Source: Piscicola geometra
Lineage: Eukaryota > Annelida > Clitellata > Hirudinida > Piscicolidae
Assembly: GCA_943735955.1 (NCBI GenBank)
Contig: CALSEQ010000033.1
Span: 713,001 to 777,000 of the forward strand
Length of the DNA stretch: 64,000 nt
Reading direction: 5' to 3'
A program made the translations under genes and the position numbers. Positions 1 to 13,710 of this stretch are shown here, piece by piece. Numbering within the stretch: the first letter of the stretch is position 1; each line of letters starts with the position of its first letter. The notes under the pieces are model-generated. The model had not been told where the DNA came from. It ran no database searches and saw nothing but the letters and a program-made list of their open reading frames with translations.

Positions 1-404
1 ATATGTAAATATGGAAATATGCAATATATGCAAATATGCAATATATGCAAATATGCAATATATGTAAATATGCAATATGTGTAAATATGCAATATACGTA
101 AATATGCAATATATGTAAATATGCAATATATGTAAATATGCAATATATGTAAACATGCAATATATGTAAATATGCAATATATGTAAATATGCAATATATG
201 TAAATATGCAATATATGTAAATATGCAATATATGTAAATATGCAATATATGTAAATATGCAATATATGTAAATATGCAATATATGTAAATATGCAATATA
301 TGTAAATATGCAAATATGCAATATATGCAAACATGCAATATATGCAAATATGCAATATATGTTAATATGCAATATATGTAAATATGCAATATATGTAACT
401 ATGC
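1..404 (+). repeat. Left copy of a 1,324-bp offset duplication (cut by window start)
   Basis: Rare variants here recur 1,324 bp downstream: TGGAAAT (GG at 13 and 1337), GTGTAAAT (79 and 1403) and GTAAACATG (149 and 1473). Later markers GCAAACATG (327 and 1668) and GTAACTATG (395 and 1736) are offset by 1,341 bp, so the right copy has gained, or this copy lost, exactly one 17-bp monomer between them. Confidence 0.88.
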
Positions 405-470
405 AATATATGTAAAGATGCAATATATGTAAATATGCAATATATGCAAATATGCAATATATGTAAATAT

Positions 471-650
471 GCAACATATGTAAATATGCAATATATGTAA
501 ATATGCAATATATGTAAATATGCAATATATGTAAATATGCAATATATGTAAATATGCAATATAGGTAAATATGCAATATATGTAAATATGCAATATATGT
601 AAATATGCAATATATGTAAATATGCAATATATGTAAATATGCAGTATATG
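471..650 (+). repeat. Type I three-marker cassette (exemplar)
   Basis: The cassette is GCAACATATG, then ATAGGTAAA exactly 90 bp later, then GCAGTATATG exactly 170 bp after the first marker. The same spacing is seen from first-marker positions 471, 802, 13481, 14236, 15466 and 31252. A relative at 16204 has the ATAGG marker at +158, which is four extra monomers. Fixed spacing over copies tens of kilobases apart shows common descent rather than recurrent mutation. Confidence 0.9.
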
Positions 651-653
651 TAA

Positions 654-678
654 ATATGCAAATATGCAATATATGCAA
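654..678 (+). repeat. 25-bp variant monomer (example of a class found throughout)
   Basis: The 17-bp unit carries one extra 8-bp half: ATATGCAA, then ATATGCAAT, then ATATGCAA. Other early examples begin at 9, 306 and 1189. The next one or two monomers usually have TGCAA where the consensus has TGTAA, so the insertion and the T-to-C change travel together as a module. Modules recur every few hundred bases over most of the window. The junction of the extra half creates an exact ATGCAAAT. The repeated linkage suggests one founding event followed by spread through larger duplications. Confidence 0.93.
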
Positions 679-1324
679 ATATGCAATATATGCAAATATG
701 CAATATATGTAAATATGCAATATATGTAAATATGCAATATATGTAAATATGCAATATATGTAAATATGCAATATATGCAAATATGCAATATATGTAAATA
801 TGCAACATATGTAAATATGCAATATATGTAAATATGCAATATATGTAAATATGCAATATATGTAAATATGCAATATATGTAAATATGCAATATAGGTAAA
901 TATGCAATATATGTAAATATGCAATATATGTAAATATGCAATATATGTAAATATGCAATATATGTAAATATGCAGTATATGTAAATATGCAATATATGTA
1001 AATATGCAATATATGTAAATATGCAATATATGTAAATATGCAATATATGTAAATATGCAATATATGTAAATATGCAATATATGTAAATATGCAATATATG
1101 CAAATATGCAATATATGTAAATATGCAATAAATGTAAATATGCAATATATGTAAATATGCAATATATGTAAATATGCAATATATGTGAATATGCAAATAT
1201 GCAATATATGCGAATATGCAATATATGCAAATATGCAATATATGTAAATATGCAATATATGTAAATATGCAATATATGTAAATATGCAATATATGTAAAT
1301 ATGCAATATATGTAAATATGCAAT

Positions 1325-1745
1325 GTATGTAAATATGGAAATATGCAATATATGCAAATATGCAATATATGCAAATATGCAATATATGTAAATATGCAAT
1401 ATGTGTAAATATGCAATATACGTAAATATGCAATATATGTAAATATGCAATATATGTAAATATGCAATATATGTAAACATGCAATATATGTAAATATGCA
1501 ATATATGTAAATATGCAATATATGTAAATATGCAATATATGTAAATATGCAATATATGTAAATATGCAATATATGTAAATATGCAATATATGTAAATATG
1601 CAATATATGTAAATATGCAATATATGTAAATATGCAATATATGTAAAAATGCAAATATGCAATATATGCAAACATGCAATATATGCAAATATGCAATATA
1701 TGTAAATATGCAATATATGTAAATATGCAATATATGTAACTATGC
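1325..1745 (+). repeat. Right copy of the 1,324-bp offset duplication
   Basis: This copy carries the same ordered variants as bases 1-404 plus one extra monomer. Its right part (GCAAACATG 1668, GTAACTATG 1736, then GCAAACATG at 1821) is also the prototype of the repeats at 17197 and 18054, where the same 68-bp and 85-bp marker spacings are kept. Confidence 0.85.
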
Positions 1746-2370
1746 AATATATGTAAATATGCAATATATGTAAATATGCAATATATGTAAATATGCAATA
1801 TATGTAAATATGCAATATATGCAAACATGCAATATATGTAAATATGCAATATATGTAAATATGCAATATATGTAAATATGCAATATATGTAAATATGCAA
1901 TATATGTAAATATGCAATATATGTAAACATGCAATATATGTAAATATGCAATATATGTAAATATGCAATATATGTAAATATGCAATACATGTAAATATGC
2001 AAATATGCAATATATGCAATTATGCAATATATGCAAATATGCAATATATGTAAATATGCAATATATGTAAATATGCAATATATGTAAATATGCAAAATAT
2101 GTAAATATGCAATATATGTAAACATGCAATATATGTAAATATGCAATAGATGTAAATATGCAATATATGTAAATATGCAATATATGTAAATATGCAATAT
2201 ATGTAAATATGCAATATATGTAAATATGCAATATATGCAAATATGCAATATATGCAAATATGCAATATATGTAAATATGCAATATATGTAAATATGCAAT
2301 ATATGTAAATATGCAATATATGTAAATATGCAATATATGTAAATATGCAATATATGTAAATATGCAATAT

Positions 2371-4984
2371 ATCTAAATATGCAATATACGCAAATATGCA
2401 ATATATGTGAATATGCAATATATGTAAATATGCAATATATGTAAATATGCAATATATGTAAATATGCAATATATGTAAATATGCAATATATGTAAATATG
2501 CAATATATGTAAATATGCAATATATGTAAATATGCAATATATGTAAATATGCAATATATGTAAATATGCAATATATGTAAATATGCAATAAATGTAAATA
2601 TGCAAATATGCAATATATGCAAATATGCAATATATGCAAATATGCAATGTATGTAAATATGCAATATATGTAAATATGCAATATATGTAAATATGCAATA
2701 TATGTTAATATGCAATATATGTAAATATGCAATTTATGTAAATATGCAATATATGTAAATATGCAATATATGTAAATATGCAATATATGTAAATATGCAA
2801 TATATGTAACTATGCATATATGCAATATATGCAAACATGCAATATATGCAAATATGCAATATATGTAAATATGCAATATATGTAAATATGCCATATATGT
2901 AAATATGCAATATATGTAAATATGCAATATATGTAAATATGCAATATATGTAAATATGCAATATATGTAAATATGCAATATATGTAAATATGCAATATAT
3001 GTAAATATGCAATATATGTAAGTATGCAATATATGTGAATATGCCATATATGTAAATATGCAATAAATGTAAATATGCAATATAATTAAATATGCAATAT
3101 ATGTAAATATGCAATATATGTAAATATGCAATACATGTAAATATGCAATATATGTAAATATGCAATATATGTAAATATGCAATATATGTAAATATGCAAT
3201 ATATGTAAATATGCAATATATGTAAATATGCAATATATGTAAATATGCAATATATGTAAATATGCAATATATGTAAATATGCAATATATGTAAATATGCA
3301 ATATATGTAAGTATGCAATTTATGTAAATATGCAATATATGTAAATATGCAATATATGTAAATATGCAAGATATGTAAATATGCAATATATGTAAATATG
3401 CAATATATGCAAATATGCAATATATGTAAATATGCAAATATGCAATATATGCAAATATGCAATATATGTAAATATGCAATATATGTAAATATGCAATATA
3501 TGTAAATATGCAATATATGTAAATATGCAATATATGTAAATCTGCAATATATGTAAATATCCAAGAAATGTAAATATGCAATATATGTAAATATGCAATA
3601 TATGTAAATATGCAATATATGTAAATATGCAATATATGTAAATATGCAATATATGTAAATATGCAATATATGTAAATAAGCAAATATGCAATATATGCAA
3701 ATATGCAATATATGCAAATATGCAATATATGTAAATATGGAATATATGTAAATATGCAATATATGTAAATATGCAATATATGTAAAAATGCAATATATGT
3801 AAATATGCAATATATGTAAATATGCATTATATGTAAATATGCAATATATGTAAATATGCAATATATGTAAATATGCAATATATGTAAATATGCAATATAT
3901 GTAAATATGCAAATATGCAATATATGCAAATATGCAATATATGTAAATATGCAATATATGTAAATATGCAATATATGTAAATATGCAATATATGTAAATA
4001 TGCAATATATGTTAATATGCAATATATGTAAATATGCAATATATGTAAATATGCAATATATGTAAATATGCAATATATGTAAATATGCAATATATGTAAA
4101 TATGCAATATATGTAAATATGCAATATATGTAATTATGCAATATATGTAAATATGCAAATATGCAATATATGCAAATATGCAATATATGCAAATATGCAA
4201 TATATGTAAATATGCAATATATGTAAATATGCAATATATGTAAATATGCAATATATGTAAATATGCAATATATGTAAATATGCAATATATGTAAATATGC
4301 AATATATGTAAATATGCAATATATGTAAATATGCATTATATGTAAATATGCAATATATGCAAATATGCAATATATGTAAGTATGCAGTATATGTAAATAT
4401 GCAATATATGTAAATATGCAAGATATGTAAATATGCAATATATGTAAATATGCAATATATGTAAATATGCAATATATGTAAATATGCAATAAATGTAAAT
4501 ATGCAATATATGTAAATATGCAATATATGTAAATATGCAATATATGTAAATATGTAAATATGCAATTTATGCAATTATGCAATATATGCAAATATGCAAT
4601 ATATGTAAATATGCATTATATGTAAATATGCAATATATGTAAATATGCAAGATATGCAAATATGCAATATATGTAAATATGCAATATATGTAAATATGGA
4701 ATATATGTAAATATGCAATATATGTAAATATGCAATATATGTTAATATGCAATATATGTAAATATGCAATATATGTAAATATGCAATATATGTAAATATG
4801 CAATATATGTAAATATGCAATATATGTAAATATGCAATATATGTAAATATGCAATATATGTAATTATGCAATATATGTAAATATGCAAATATGCAATATA
4901 TGCAAATATGCAATATATGCAAATATGCAATATATGTAAATATGCAATATATGTAAATATGCAATATATGTAAATATGCAATAT
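2371..4984 (+). repeat. Higher-order repeat A, copy 1 (2,614 bp)
   Basis: The copy begins at the diagnostic 20-mer ATCTAAATATGCAATATACG and runs to the next occurrence at 4985. Ordered private variants include the half-unit CTATGCAT at 2810, ATATCCAAGAAATG near 3560, and AATTTATGCAATTATGC near 4565. The length fits 150 monomers plus eight 8-bp half-units. Every variant compared has a partner 2,614 bp downstream, so copies 1 and 2 look like a recent tandem duplication. Confidence 0.92.
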
Positions 4985-7468
4985 ATCTAAATATGCAATA
5001 TACGCAAATATGCAATATATGTGAATATGCAATATATGTAAATATGCAATATATGTAAATATGCAATATATGTAAATATGCAATATATGTAAATATGCAA
5101 TATATGTAAATATGCAATATATGTAAATATGCAATATATGTAAATATGCAATATATGTAAATATGCAATATATGTAAATATGCAATATATGTAAATATGC
5201 AATAAATGTAAATATGCAAATATGCAATATATGCAAATATGCAATATATGCAAATATGCAATGTATGTAAATATGCAATATATGTAAATATGCAATATAT
5301 GTAAATATGCAATATATGTTAATATGCAATATATGTAAATATGCAATTTATGTAAATATGCAATATATGTAAATATGCAATATATGTAAATATGCAATAT
5401 ATGTAAATATGCAATATATGTAACTATGCATATATGCAATATATGCAAACATGCAATATATGCAAATATGCAATATATGTAAATATGCAATATATGTAAA
5501 TATGCCATATATGTAAATATGCAATATATGTAAATATGCAATATATGTAAATATGCAATATATGTAAATATGCAATATATGTAAATATGCAATATATGTA
5601 AATATGCAATATATGTAAATATGCAATATATGTAAGTATGCAATATATGTGAATATGCCATATATGTAAATATGCAATAAATGTAAATATGCAATATAAT
5701 TAAATATGCAATATATGTAAATATGCAATATATGTAAATATGCAATACATGTAAATATGCAATATATGTAAATATGCAATATATGTAAATATGCAATATA
5801 TGTAAATATGCAATATATGTAAATATGCAATATATGTAAATATGCAATATATGTAAATATGCAATATATGTAAATATGCAATATATGTAAATATGCAATA
5901 TATGTAAATATGCAATATATGTAAGTATGCAATTTATGTAAATATGCAATATATGTAAATATGCAATATATGTAAATATGCAAGATATGTAAATATGCAA
6001 TATATGTAAATATGCAATATATGCAAATATGCAATATATGTAAATATGCAAATATGCAATATATGCAAATATGCAATATATGTAAATATGCAATATATGT
6101 AAATATGCAATATATGTAAATATGCAATATATGTAAATATGCAATATATGTAAATCTGCAATATATGTAAATATCCAAGAAATGTAAATATGCAATATAT
6201 GTAAATATGCAATATATGTAAATATGCAATATATGTAAATATGCAATATATGTAAATATGCAATATATGTAAATATGCAATATATGTAAATAAGCAAATA
6301 TGCAATATATGCAAATATGCAATATATGCAAATATGCAATATATGTAAATATGGAATATATGTAAATATGCAATATATGTAAATATGCAATATATGTAAA
6401 AATGCAATATATGTAAATATGCAATATATGTAAATATGCATTATATGTAAATATGCAATATATGTAAATATGCAATATATGTAAATATGCAATATATGTA
6501 AATATGCAATATATGTAAATATGCAAATATGCAATATATGCAAATATGCAATATATGTAAATATGCAATATATGTAAATATGCAATATATGTAAATATGC
6601 AATATATGTAAATATGCAATATATGTTAATATGCAATATATGTAAATATGCAATATATGTAAATATGCAATATATGTAAATATGCAATATATGTAAATAT
6701 GCAATATATGTAAATATGCAATATATGTAAATATGCAATATATGTAATTATGCAATATATGTAAATATGCAAATATGCAATATATGCAAATATGCAATAT
6801 ATGCAAATATGCAATATATGTAAATATGCAATATATGTAAATATGCAATATATGTAAATATGCAATATATGTAAATATGCAATATATGTAAATATGCAAT
6901 ATATGTAAATATGCAATATATGTAAATATGCAATATATGTAAATATGCATTATATGTAAATATGCAATATATGCAAATATGCAATATATGTAAATATGCA
7001 GTATATGTAAATATGCAATATATGTAAATATGCAAGATATGTAAATATGCAATATATGTAAATATGCAATATATGTAAATATGCAATATATGTAAATATG
7101 CAATAAATGTAAATATGCAATATATGTAAATATGCAATATATGTAAATATGCAATATATGTAAATATGTAAATATGCAATTTATGCAATTATGCAATATA
7201 TGCAAATATGCAATATATGTAAATATGCATTATATGTAAATATGCAATATATGTAAATATGCAAGATATGCAAATATGCAATATATGTAAATATGCAATA
7301 TATGTAAATATGGAATATATGTAAATATGCAATATATGTAAATATGCAATATATGTTAATATGCAATATATGTAAATATGCAATATATGTAAATATGCAA
7401 TATATGTAAATATGCAATATATGTAAATATGCAATATATGTAAATATGCAATATATGTAAATATGCAA
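4985..7468 (+). repeat. Higher-order repeat A, copy 2
   Basis: Bases 4985 to about 7468 match 2371-4854 in order and spacing, for example CTATGCAT at 5424. After about 7.5 kb the bar code breaks down into a rearranged stretch of the same monomers that reaches the partial copy at 7811. Confidence 0.9.
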
Positions 7469-7810
7469 TATATGTAATTATGCAATATATGTAAATATGC
7501 AAATATGCAATATATGCAAATATGCAATATATGCAAATATGCAATATATGTAAATATGCAATATATGTAAATATGCAATATATGTAAATATGCAATATAT
7601 GTTAATATGCAAATATGCAATATATGCAAATATGCAATATATGTAAATATGCAATATATGTAAATATGCAATATATGTAAATATGCAATATATGTAAATA
7701 TGCAATATATGTTAATATGCAATATATGTAAATATGCAATATATGTAAATATGCAAAATATGTAAATATGCAATATATGTAAATATGCAATATATGTAAA
7801 TATGCAATAT

Positions 7811-8400
7811 ATCTAAATATGCAATATACGCAAATATGCAATATATGTGAATATGCAATATATGTAAATATGCAATATATGTAAATATGCAATATATGTA
7901 AATATGCAATATATGTAAATATGCAATATATGTAAATATGCAATATATGTAAATATGCAATATATGTAAATATGCAATATATGTAAATATGCAATATATG
8001 TAAATATGCAATAAATGTAAATATGCAAATATGCAATATATGCAAATATGCAATATATGCAAATATGCAATGTATGTAAATATGCAATATATGTAAATAT
8101 GCAATATATGTAAATATGCAATATATGTTAATATGCAATATATGTAAATATGCAATTTATGTAAATATGCAATATATGTAAATATGCAATATATGTAAAT
8201 ATGCAATATATGTAAATATGCAATATATGTAACTATGCATATATGCAATATATGCAAACATGCAATATATGCAAATATGCAATATATGTAAATATGCAAT
8301 ATATGTAAATATGCCATATATGTAAATATGCAATATATGTAAATATGCAATATATGTAAATATGCAATATATGTAAATATGCAATAAATGTAAATATGCA
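7811..8400 (+). repeat. Higher-order repeat A, partial rearranged copy
   Basis: This restarts with the ATCTAA 20-mer at 7811 and keeps CTATGCAT at 8233. The interval of 422 bp is one monomer shorter than the 439 bp in copies 1 to 3. It then switches to bar codes resembling 1.98-2.37 kb, including ATAGATGTAAAT. It therefore looks like a recombinant between repeat A and its left flank. Confidence 0.8.
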
Positions 8401-8871
8401 ATATATGTAAATATGCAATATATGTAAACATGCAATATATGTAAATATGCAATATATGTAAATATGCAATATATGTAAATATGCAATTCATGTAAATATG
8501 CAAATATGCAATATATGCAATTATGCAATATATGCAAATATGCAATATATGTAAATATGCAATATATGTAAATATGCAATATATGTAAATATGCAAAATA
8601 TGTAAATATGCAATATATGTAAACATGCAATATATGTAAATATGCAATAGATGTAAATATGCAATATATGTAAATATGCAATATATGTAAATATGCAATA
8701 TATGTAAATATGCAATATATGTAAATATGCAATATATGCAAATATGCAATATATGCAAATATGCAATATATGTAAATATGCAATATATGTAAATATGCAA
8801 TATATGTAAATATGCAATATATGTAAATATGCAATATATGTAAATATGCAATATATGTAAATATGCAATAT

Positions 8872-11355
8872 ATCTAAATATGCAATATACGCAAATATGC
8901 AATATATGTGAATATGCAATATATGTAAATATGCAATATATGTAAATATGCAATATATGTAAATATGCAATATATGTAAATATGCAATATATGTAAATAT
9001 GCAATATATGTAAATATGCAATATATGTAAATATGCAATATATGTAAATATGCAATATATGTAAATATGCAATATATGTAAATATGCAATATATGTAAAT
9101 ATGCAATAAATGTAAATATGCAAATATGCAATATATGCAAATATGCAATATATGCAAATATGCAATGTATGTAAATATGCAATATATGTAAATATGCAAT
9201 ATATGTTAATATGCAATATATGTAAATATGCAATTTATGTAAATATGCAATATATGTAAATATGCAATATATGTAAATATGCAATATATGTAAATATGCA
9301 ATATATGTAACTATGCATATATGCAATATATGCAAACATGCAATATATGCAAATATGCAATATATGTAAATATGCAATATATGTAAATATGCCATATATG
9401 TAAATATGCAATATATGTAAATATGCAATATATGTAAATATGCAATATATGTAAATATGCAATATATGTAAATATGCAATATATGTAAATATGCAATATA
9501 TGTAAATATGCAATATATGTAAGTATGCAATATATGTGAATATGCCATATATGTAAATATGCAATAAATGTAAATATGCAATATAATTAAATATGCAATA
9601 TATGTAAATATGCAATATATGTAAATATGCAATACATGTAAATATGCAATATATGTAAATATGCAATATATGTAAATATGCAATATATGTAAATATGCAA
9701 TATATGTAAATATGCAATATATGTAAATATGCAATATATGTAAATATGCAATATATGTAAATATGCAATATATGTAAATATGCAATATATGTAAATATGC
9801 AATATATGTAAGTATGCAATTTATGTAAATATGCAATATATGTAAATATGCAATATATGTAAATATGCAAGATATGTAAATATGCAATATATGTAAATAT
9901 GCAATATATGCAAATATGCAATATATGTAAATATGCAAATATGCAATATATGCAAATATGCAATATATGTAAATATGCAATATATGTAAATATGCAATAT
10001 ATGTAAATATGCAATATATGTAAATATGCAATATATGTAAATCTGCAATATATGTAAATATCCAAGAAATGTAAATATACAATATATGTAAATATGCAAT
10101 ATATGTAAATATGCAATATATGTAAATATGCAATATATGTAAATATGCAATATATGTAAATATGCAATATATGTAAATAAGCAAATATGCAATATATGCA
10201 AATATGCAATATATGCAAATATGCAATATATGTAAATATGGAATATATGTAAATATGCAATATATGTAAATATGCAATATATGTAAAAATGCAATATATG
10301 TAAATATGCAATATATGTAAATATGCATTATATGTAAATATGCAATATATGTAAATATGCAATATATGTAAATATGCAATATATGTAAATATGCAATATA
10401 TGTAAATATGCAAATATGCAATATATGCAAATATGCAATATATGTAAATATGCAATATATGTAAATATGCAATATATGTAAATATGCAATATATGTAAAT
10501 ATGCAATATATGTTAATATGCAATATATGTAAATATGCAATATATGTAAATATGCAATATATGTAAATATGCAATATATGTAAATATGCAATATATGTAA
10601 ATATGCAATATATGTAAATATGCAATATATGTAATTATGCAATATATGTAAATATGCAAATATGCAATATATGCAAATATGCAATATATGCAAATATGCA
10701 ATATATGTAAATATGCAATATATGTAAATATGCAATATATGTAAATATGCAATATATGTAAATATGCAATATATGTAAATATGCAATATATGTAAATATG
10801 CAATATATGTAAATATGCAATATATGTAAATAGGCATTATATGTAAATATGCAATATATGCAAATATGCAATATATGTAAATATGCAGTATATGTAAATA
10901 TGCAATATATGTAAATATGCAAGATATGTAAATATGCAATATATGTAAATATGCAATATATGTAAATATGCAATATATGTAAATATGCAATAAATGTAAA
11001 TATGCAATATATGTAAATATGCAATATATGTAAATATGCAATATATGTAAATATGTAAATATGCAATTTATGCAATTATGCAATATATGCAAATATGCAA
11101 TATATGTAAATATGCATTATATGTAAATATGCAATATATGTAAATATGCAAGATATGCAAATATGCAATATATGTAAATATGCAATATATGTAAATATGG
11201 AATATATGTAAATATGCAATATATGTAAATATGCAATATATGTTAATATGCAATATATGTAAATATGCAATATATGTAAATATGCAATATATGTAAATAT
11301 GCAATATATGTAAATATGCAATATATGTAAATATGCAATATATGTAAATATGCAA
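8872..11355 (+). repeat. Higher-order repeat A, copy 3
   Basis: This lies 3,887 bp downstream of copy 2, with the same markers: the ATCTAA 20-mer at 8872 and CTATGCAT at 9311. The offset fits 223 monomers plus twelve half-units. A few private point changes are present (ATACAATATATG at 10078, TAGGCATTATATG near 10832), so it is slightly diverged from copies 1 and 2. Confidence 0.9.
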
Positions 11356-12117
11356 TATATGTAATTATGCAATATATGTAAATATGCAAATATGCAATAT
11401 ATGCAAATATGCAATATATGCAAATATGCAATATATGTAAATATGCAATATATGTAAATATGCAATATATGTAAATATGCAATATATGTAAATATGCAAA
11501 TATGCAATATATGCAAATATGCAATATATGTAAATATGCAATATATGTAAATATGCAATATATGTAAATATGCAATATATGTAAATATGCAATATATGTT
11601 AATATGCAATATATGTAAATATGCAATATATGTAAATATGCAAAATATGTAAATATGCAATATATGTAAATATGCAATATATGTAATTATGCAATATATG
11701 TAAATATGCAAATATGCAATATATGCAAATATGCAATATATGCAAATATGCAATATATGTAAATATGCAATATATGTAAATATGCAATATATGTAAATAT
11801 GCAATATATGTAAATATGCAATATATGTAAATATGCAATATATGTAAATATGCAATATATGTAAATATGCAATATATGTAAATATGCAATATATGTAAAT
11901 ATGCAATATATGTAAATATGCAATATATGTAAATATGCAATATATGTAAATATGCAATATATGTAAATATGCATATATGCAATATATGCAAATATGCAAT
12001 ATATGCAAATATGCAATATATGTAAATATGGAATATATGTAAATATGCAATATATGTAAATATGCAATATATGTAAAAATGCAATATATGTAAATATGCA
12101 ATATATGTAAATATGCA

Positions 12118-12882
12118 TTATATGTAAATATGCAATATATGTAAATATGCAATATATGTAAATATGCAATATATGTAAATATGCAATATATGTAAATATG
12201 CAAATATGCAATATATGCAAATATGCAATATATGTAAATATGCAATATATGTAAATATGCAATATATGTAAATATGCAATATATGTAAATATGCAATATA
12301 TGTTAATATGCAATATATGTAAATATGCAATATATGTAAATATGCAATATATGTAAGTATGCAATATATGTAAATATGCAATATATGTAAATATGCAATA
12401 TATGTAAATATGCAATATATGTAATTATGCAATATATGTAAATATGCAAATATGCAATATATGCAAATATGCAATATATGCAAATATGCAATATATGTAA
12501 ATATGCAATATATGTAAATATGCAATATATGTAAATATGCAATATATGTAAATATGCAATATATGTAAATATGCAATATATGTAAATATGCAATATATGT
12601 AAATATGCAATATATGTAAATATGCATTATATGTAAATATGCAATATATGCAAATATGCAATATATGTAAATATGCAGTATATGTAAATATGCAATATAT
12701 GTAAATATGCAAGATATGTAAATATGCAATATATGTAAATATGCAATATATGTAAATATGCAATATATGTAAATATGCAATAAATGTAAATATGCAATAT
12801 ATGTAAATATGCAATATATGTAAATATGCAATATATGTAAATATGCAAATATGCAATTTATGCAATTATGCAATATATGCAA
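12118..12882 (+). repeat. Higher-order repeat A, copy 4 (right part only)
   Basis: This matches 10328-11092 at an offset of 1,790 bp, which is 102 monomers plus seven half-units. Only the distal third of repeat A is present. Bases 11356-12117 between the copies are satellite with mixed markers. Confidence 0.85.
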
Positions 12883-13710
12883 ATATGCAATATATGTAAA
12901 TATGCATTATATGTAAATATGCAATATATGTAAATATGCAAGATATGCAAATATGCAATATATGTAAATATGCAATATATGTAAATATGGAATATATGTA
13001 AATATGCAATATATGTAAATATGCAATATATGTAAATATGTAATATATGTAAATATGCAATATATGTAAAGATGCAATATATGTAAATATGCAATATATG
13101 TAAATATGCAATATATGTAAATAAGCAATATATGTAAATATGCAAATATGCAATATATGCAAATATGCAATATATGCAAAAATGCAATATATGTAAATAT
13201 GCAATATATGTAAATATGCAATATATGTAAAGATGCAATATATGTAAACATGCAATATATGTAAATATGCAATATATGTAAATATGCAAATATGCAATAT
13301 ATGCAAATATGCAATATAAGCAAATATGCAATATATGTAAATATGCAATATATGTAAATATGCAATATATGTAAATATGCAATATATGTAAATATGCAAT
13401 ATATGTAAATATGCAATATATGTAAAGATGCAATATATGTAAATATGCAATATATGCAAATATGCAATACATGTAAATATGCAACATATGTAAATATGCA
13501 ATATATGTAAAAATGCAATATATGTAAATATGCAATATATGTAAATATGCAATATATGTAAATATGCAATATAGGTAAAAATGCAATATATGTAAATATG
13601 CAATATATGTAAATATGCAATATATGTAAATATGCAATATATGTAAATATGCAGTATATGTAAATATGCAAATATGCAATATATGCAATTATGCAATATA
13701 TGCAAATATG
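12883..13710 (+). repeat. Junction stretch between repeats A and B
   Basis: The first part still matches the right end of repeat A (GCATTATATG, AAGATATGC, TGGAATATATG). From about 13030 the markers change to those of the next block (AAGCAATATATG, ATAAGCAAATATG). It contains a type I cassette at 13481. No non-satellite sequence marks the switch. Confidence 0.8.

Larger units (their letters stand above)
471..981 (+). repeat. 331-bp tandem duplication
   Basis: Three markers repeat at exactly 331 bp: GCAACATATG (471 and 802), ATAGGTAAAT (561 and 892) and GCAGTATATG (641 and 972). The period equals 19 monomers plus one 8-bp half-unit. The two copies are the first members of the type I cassette described separately. 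Confidence 0.9.
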
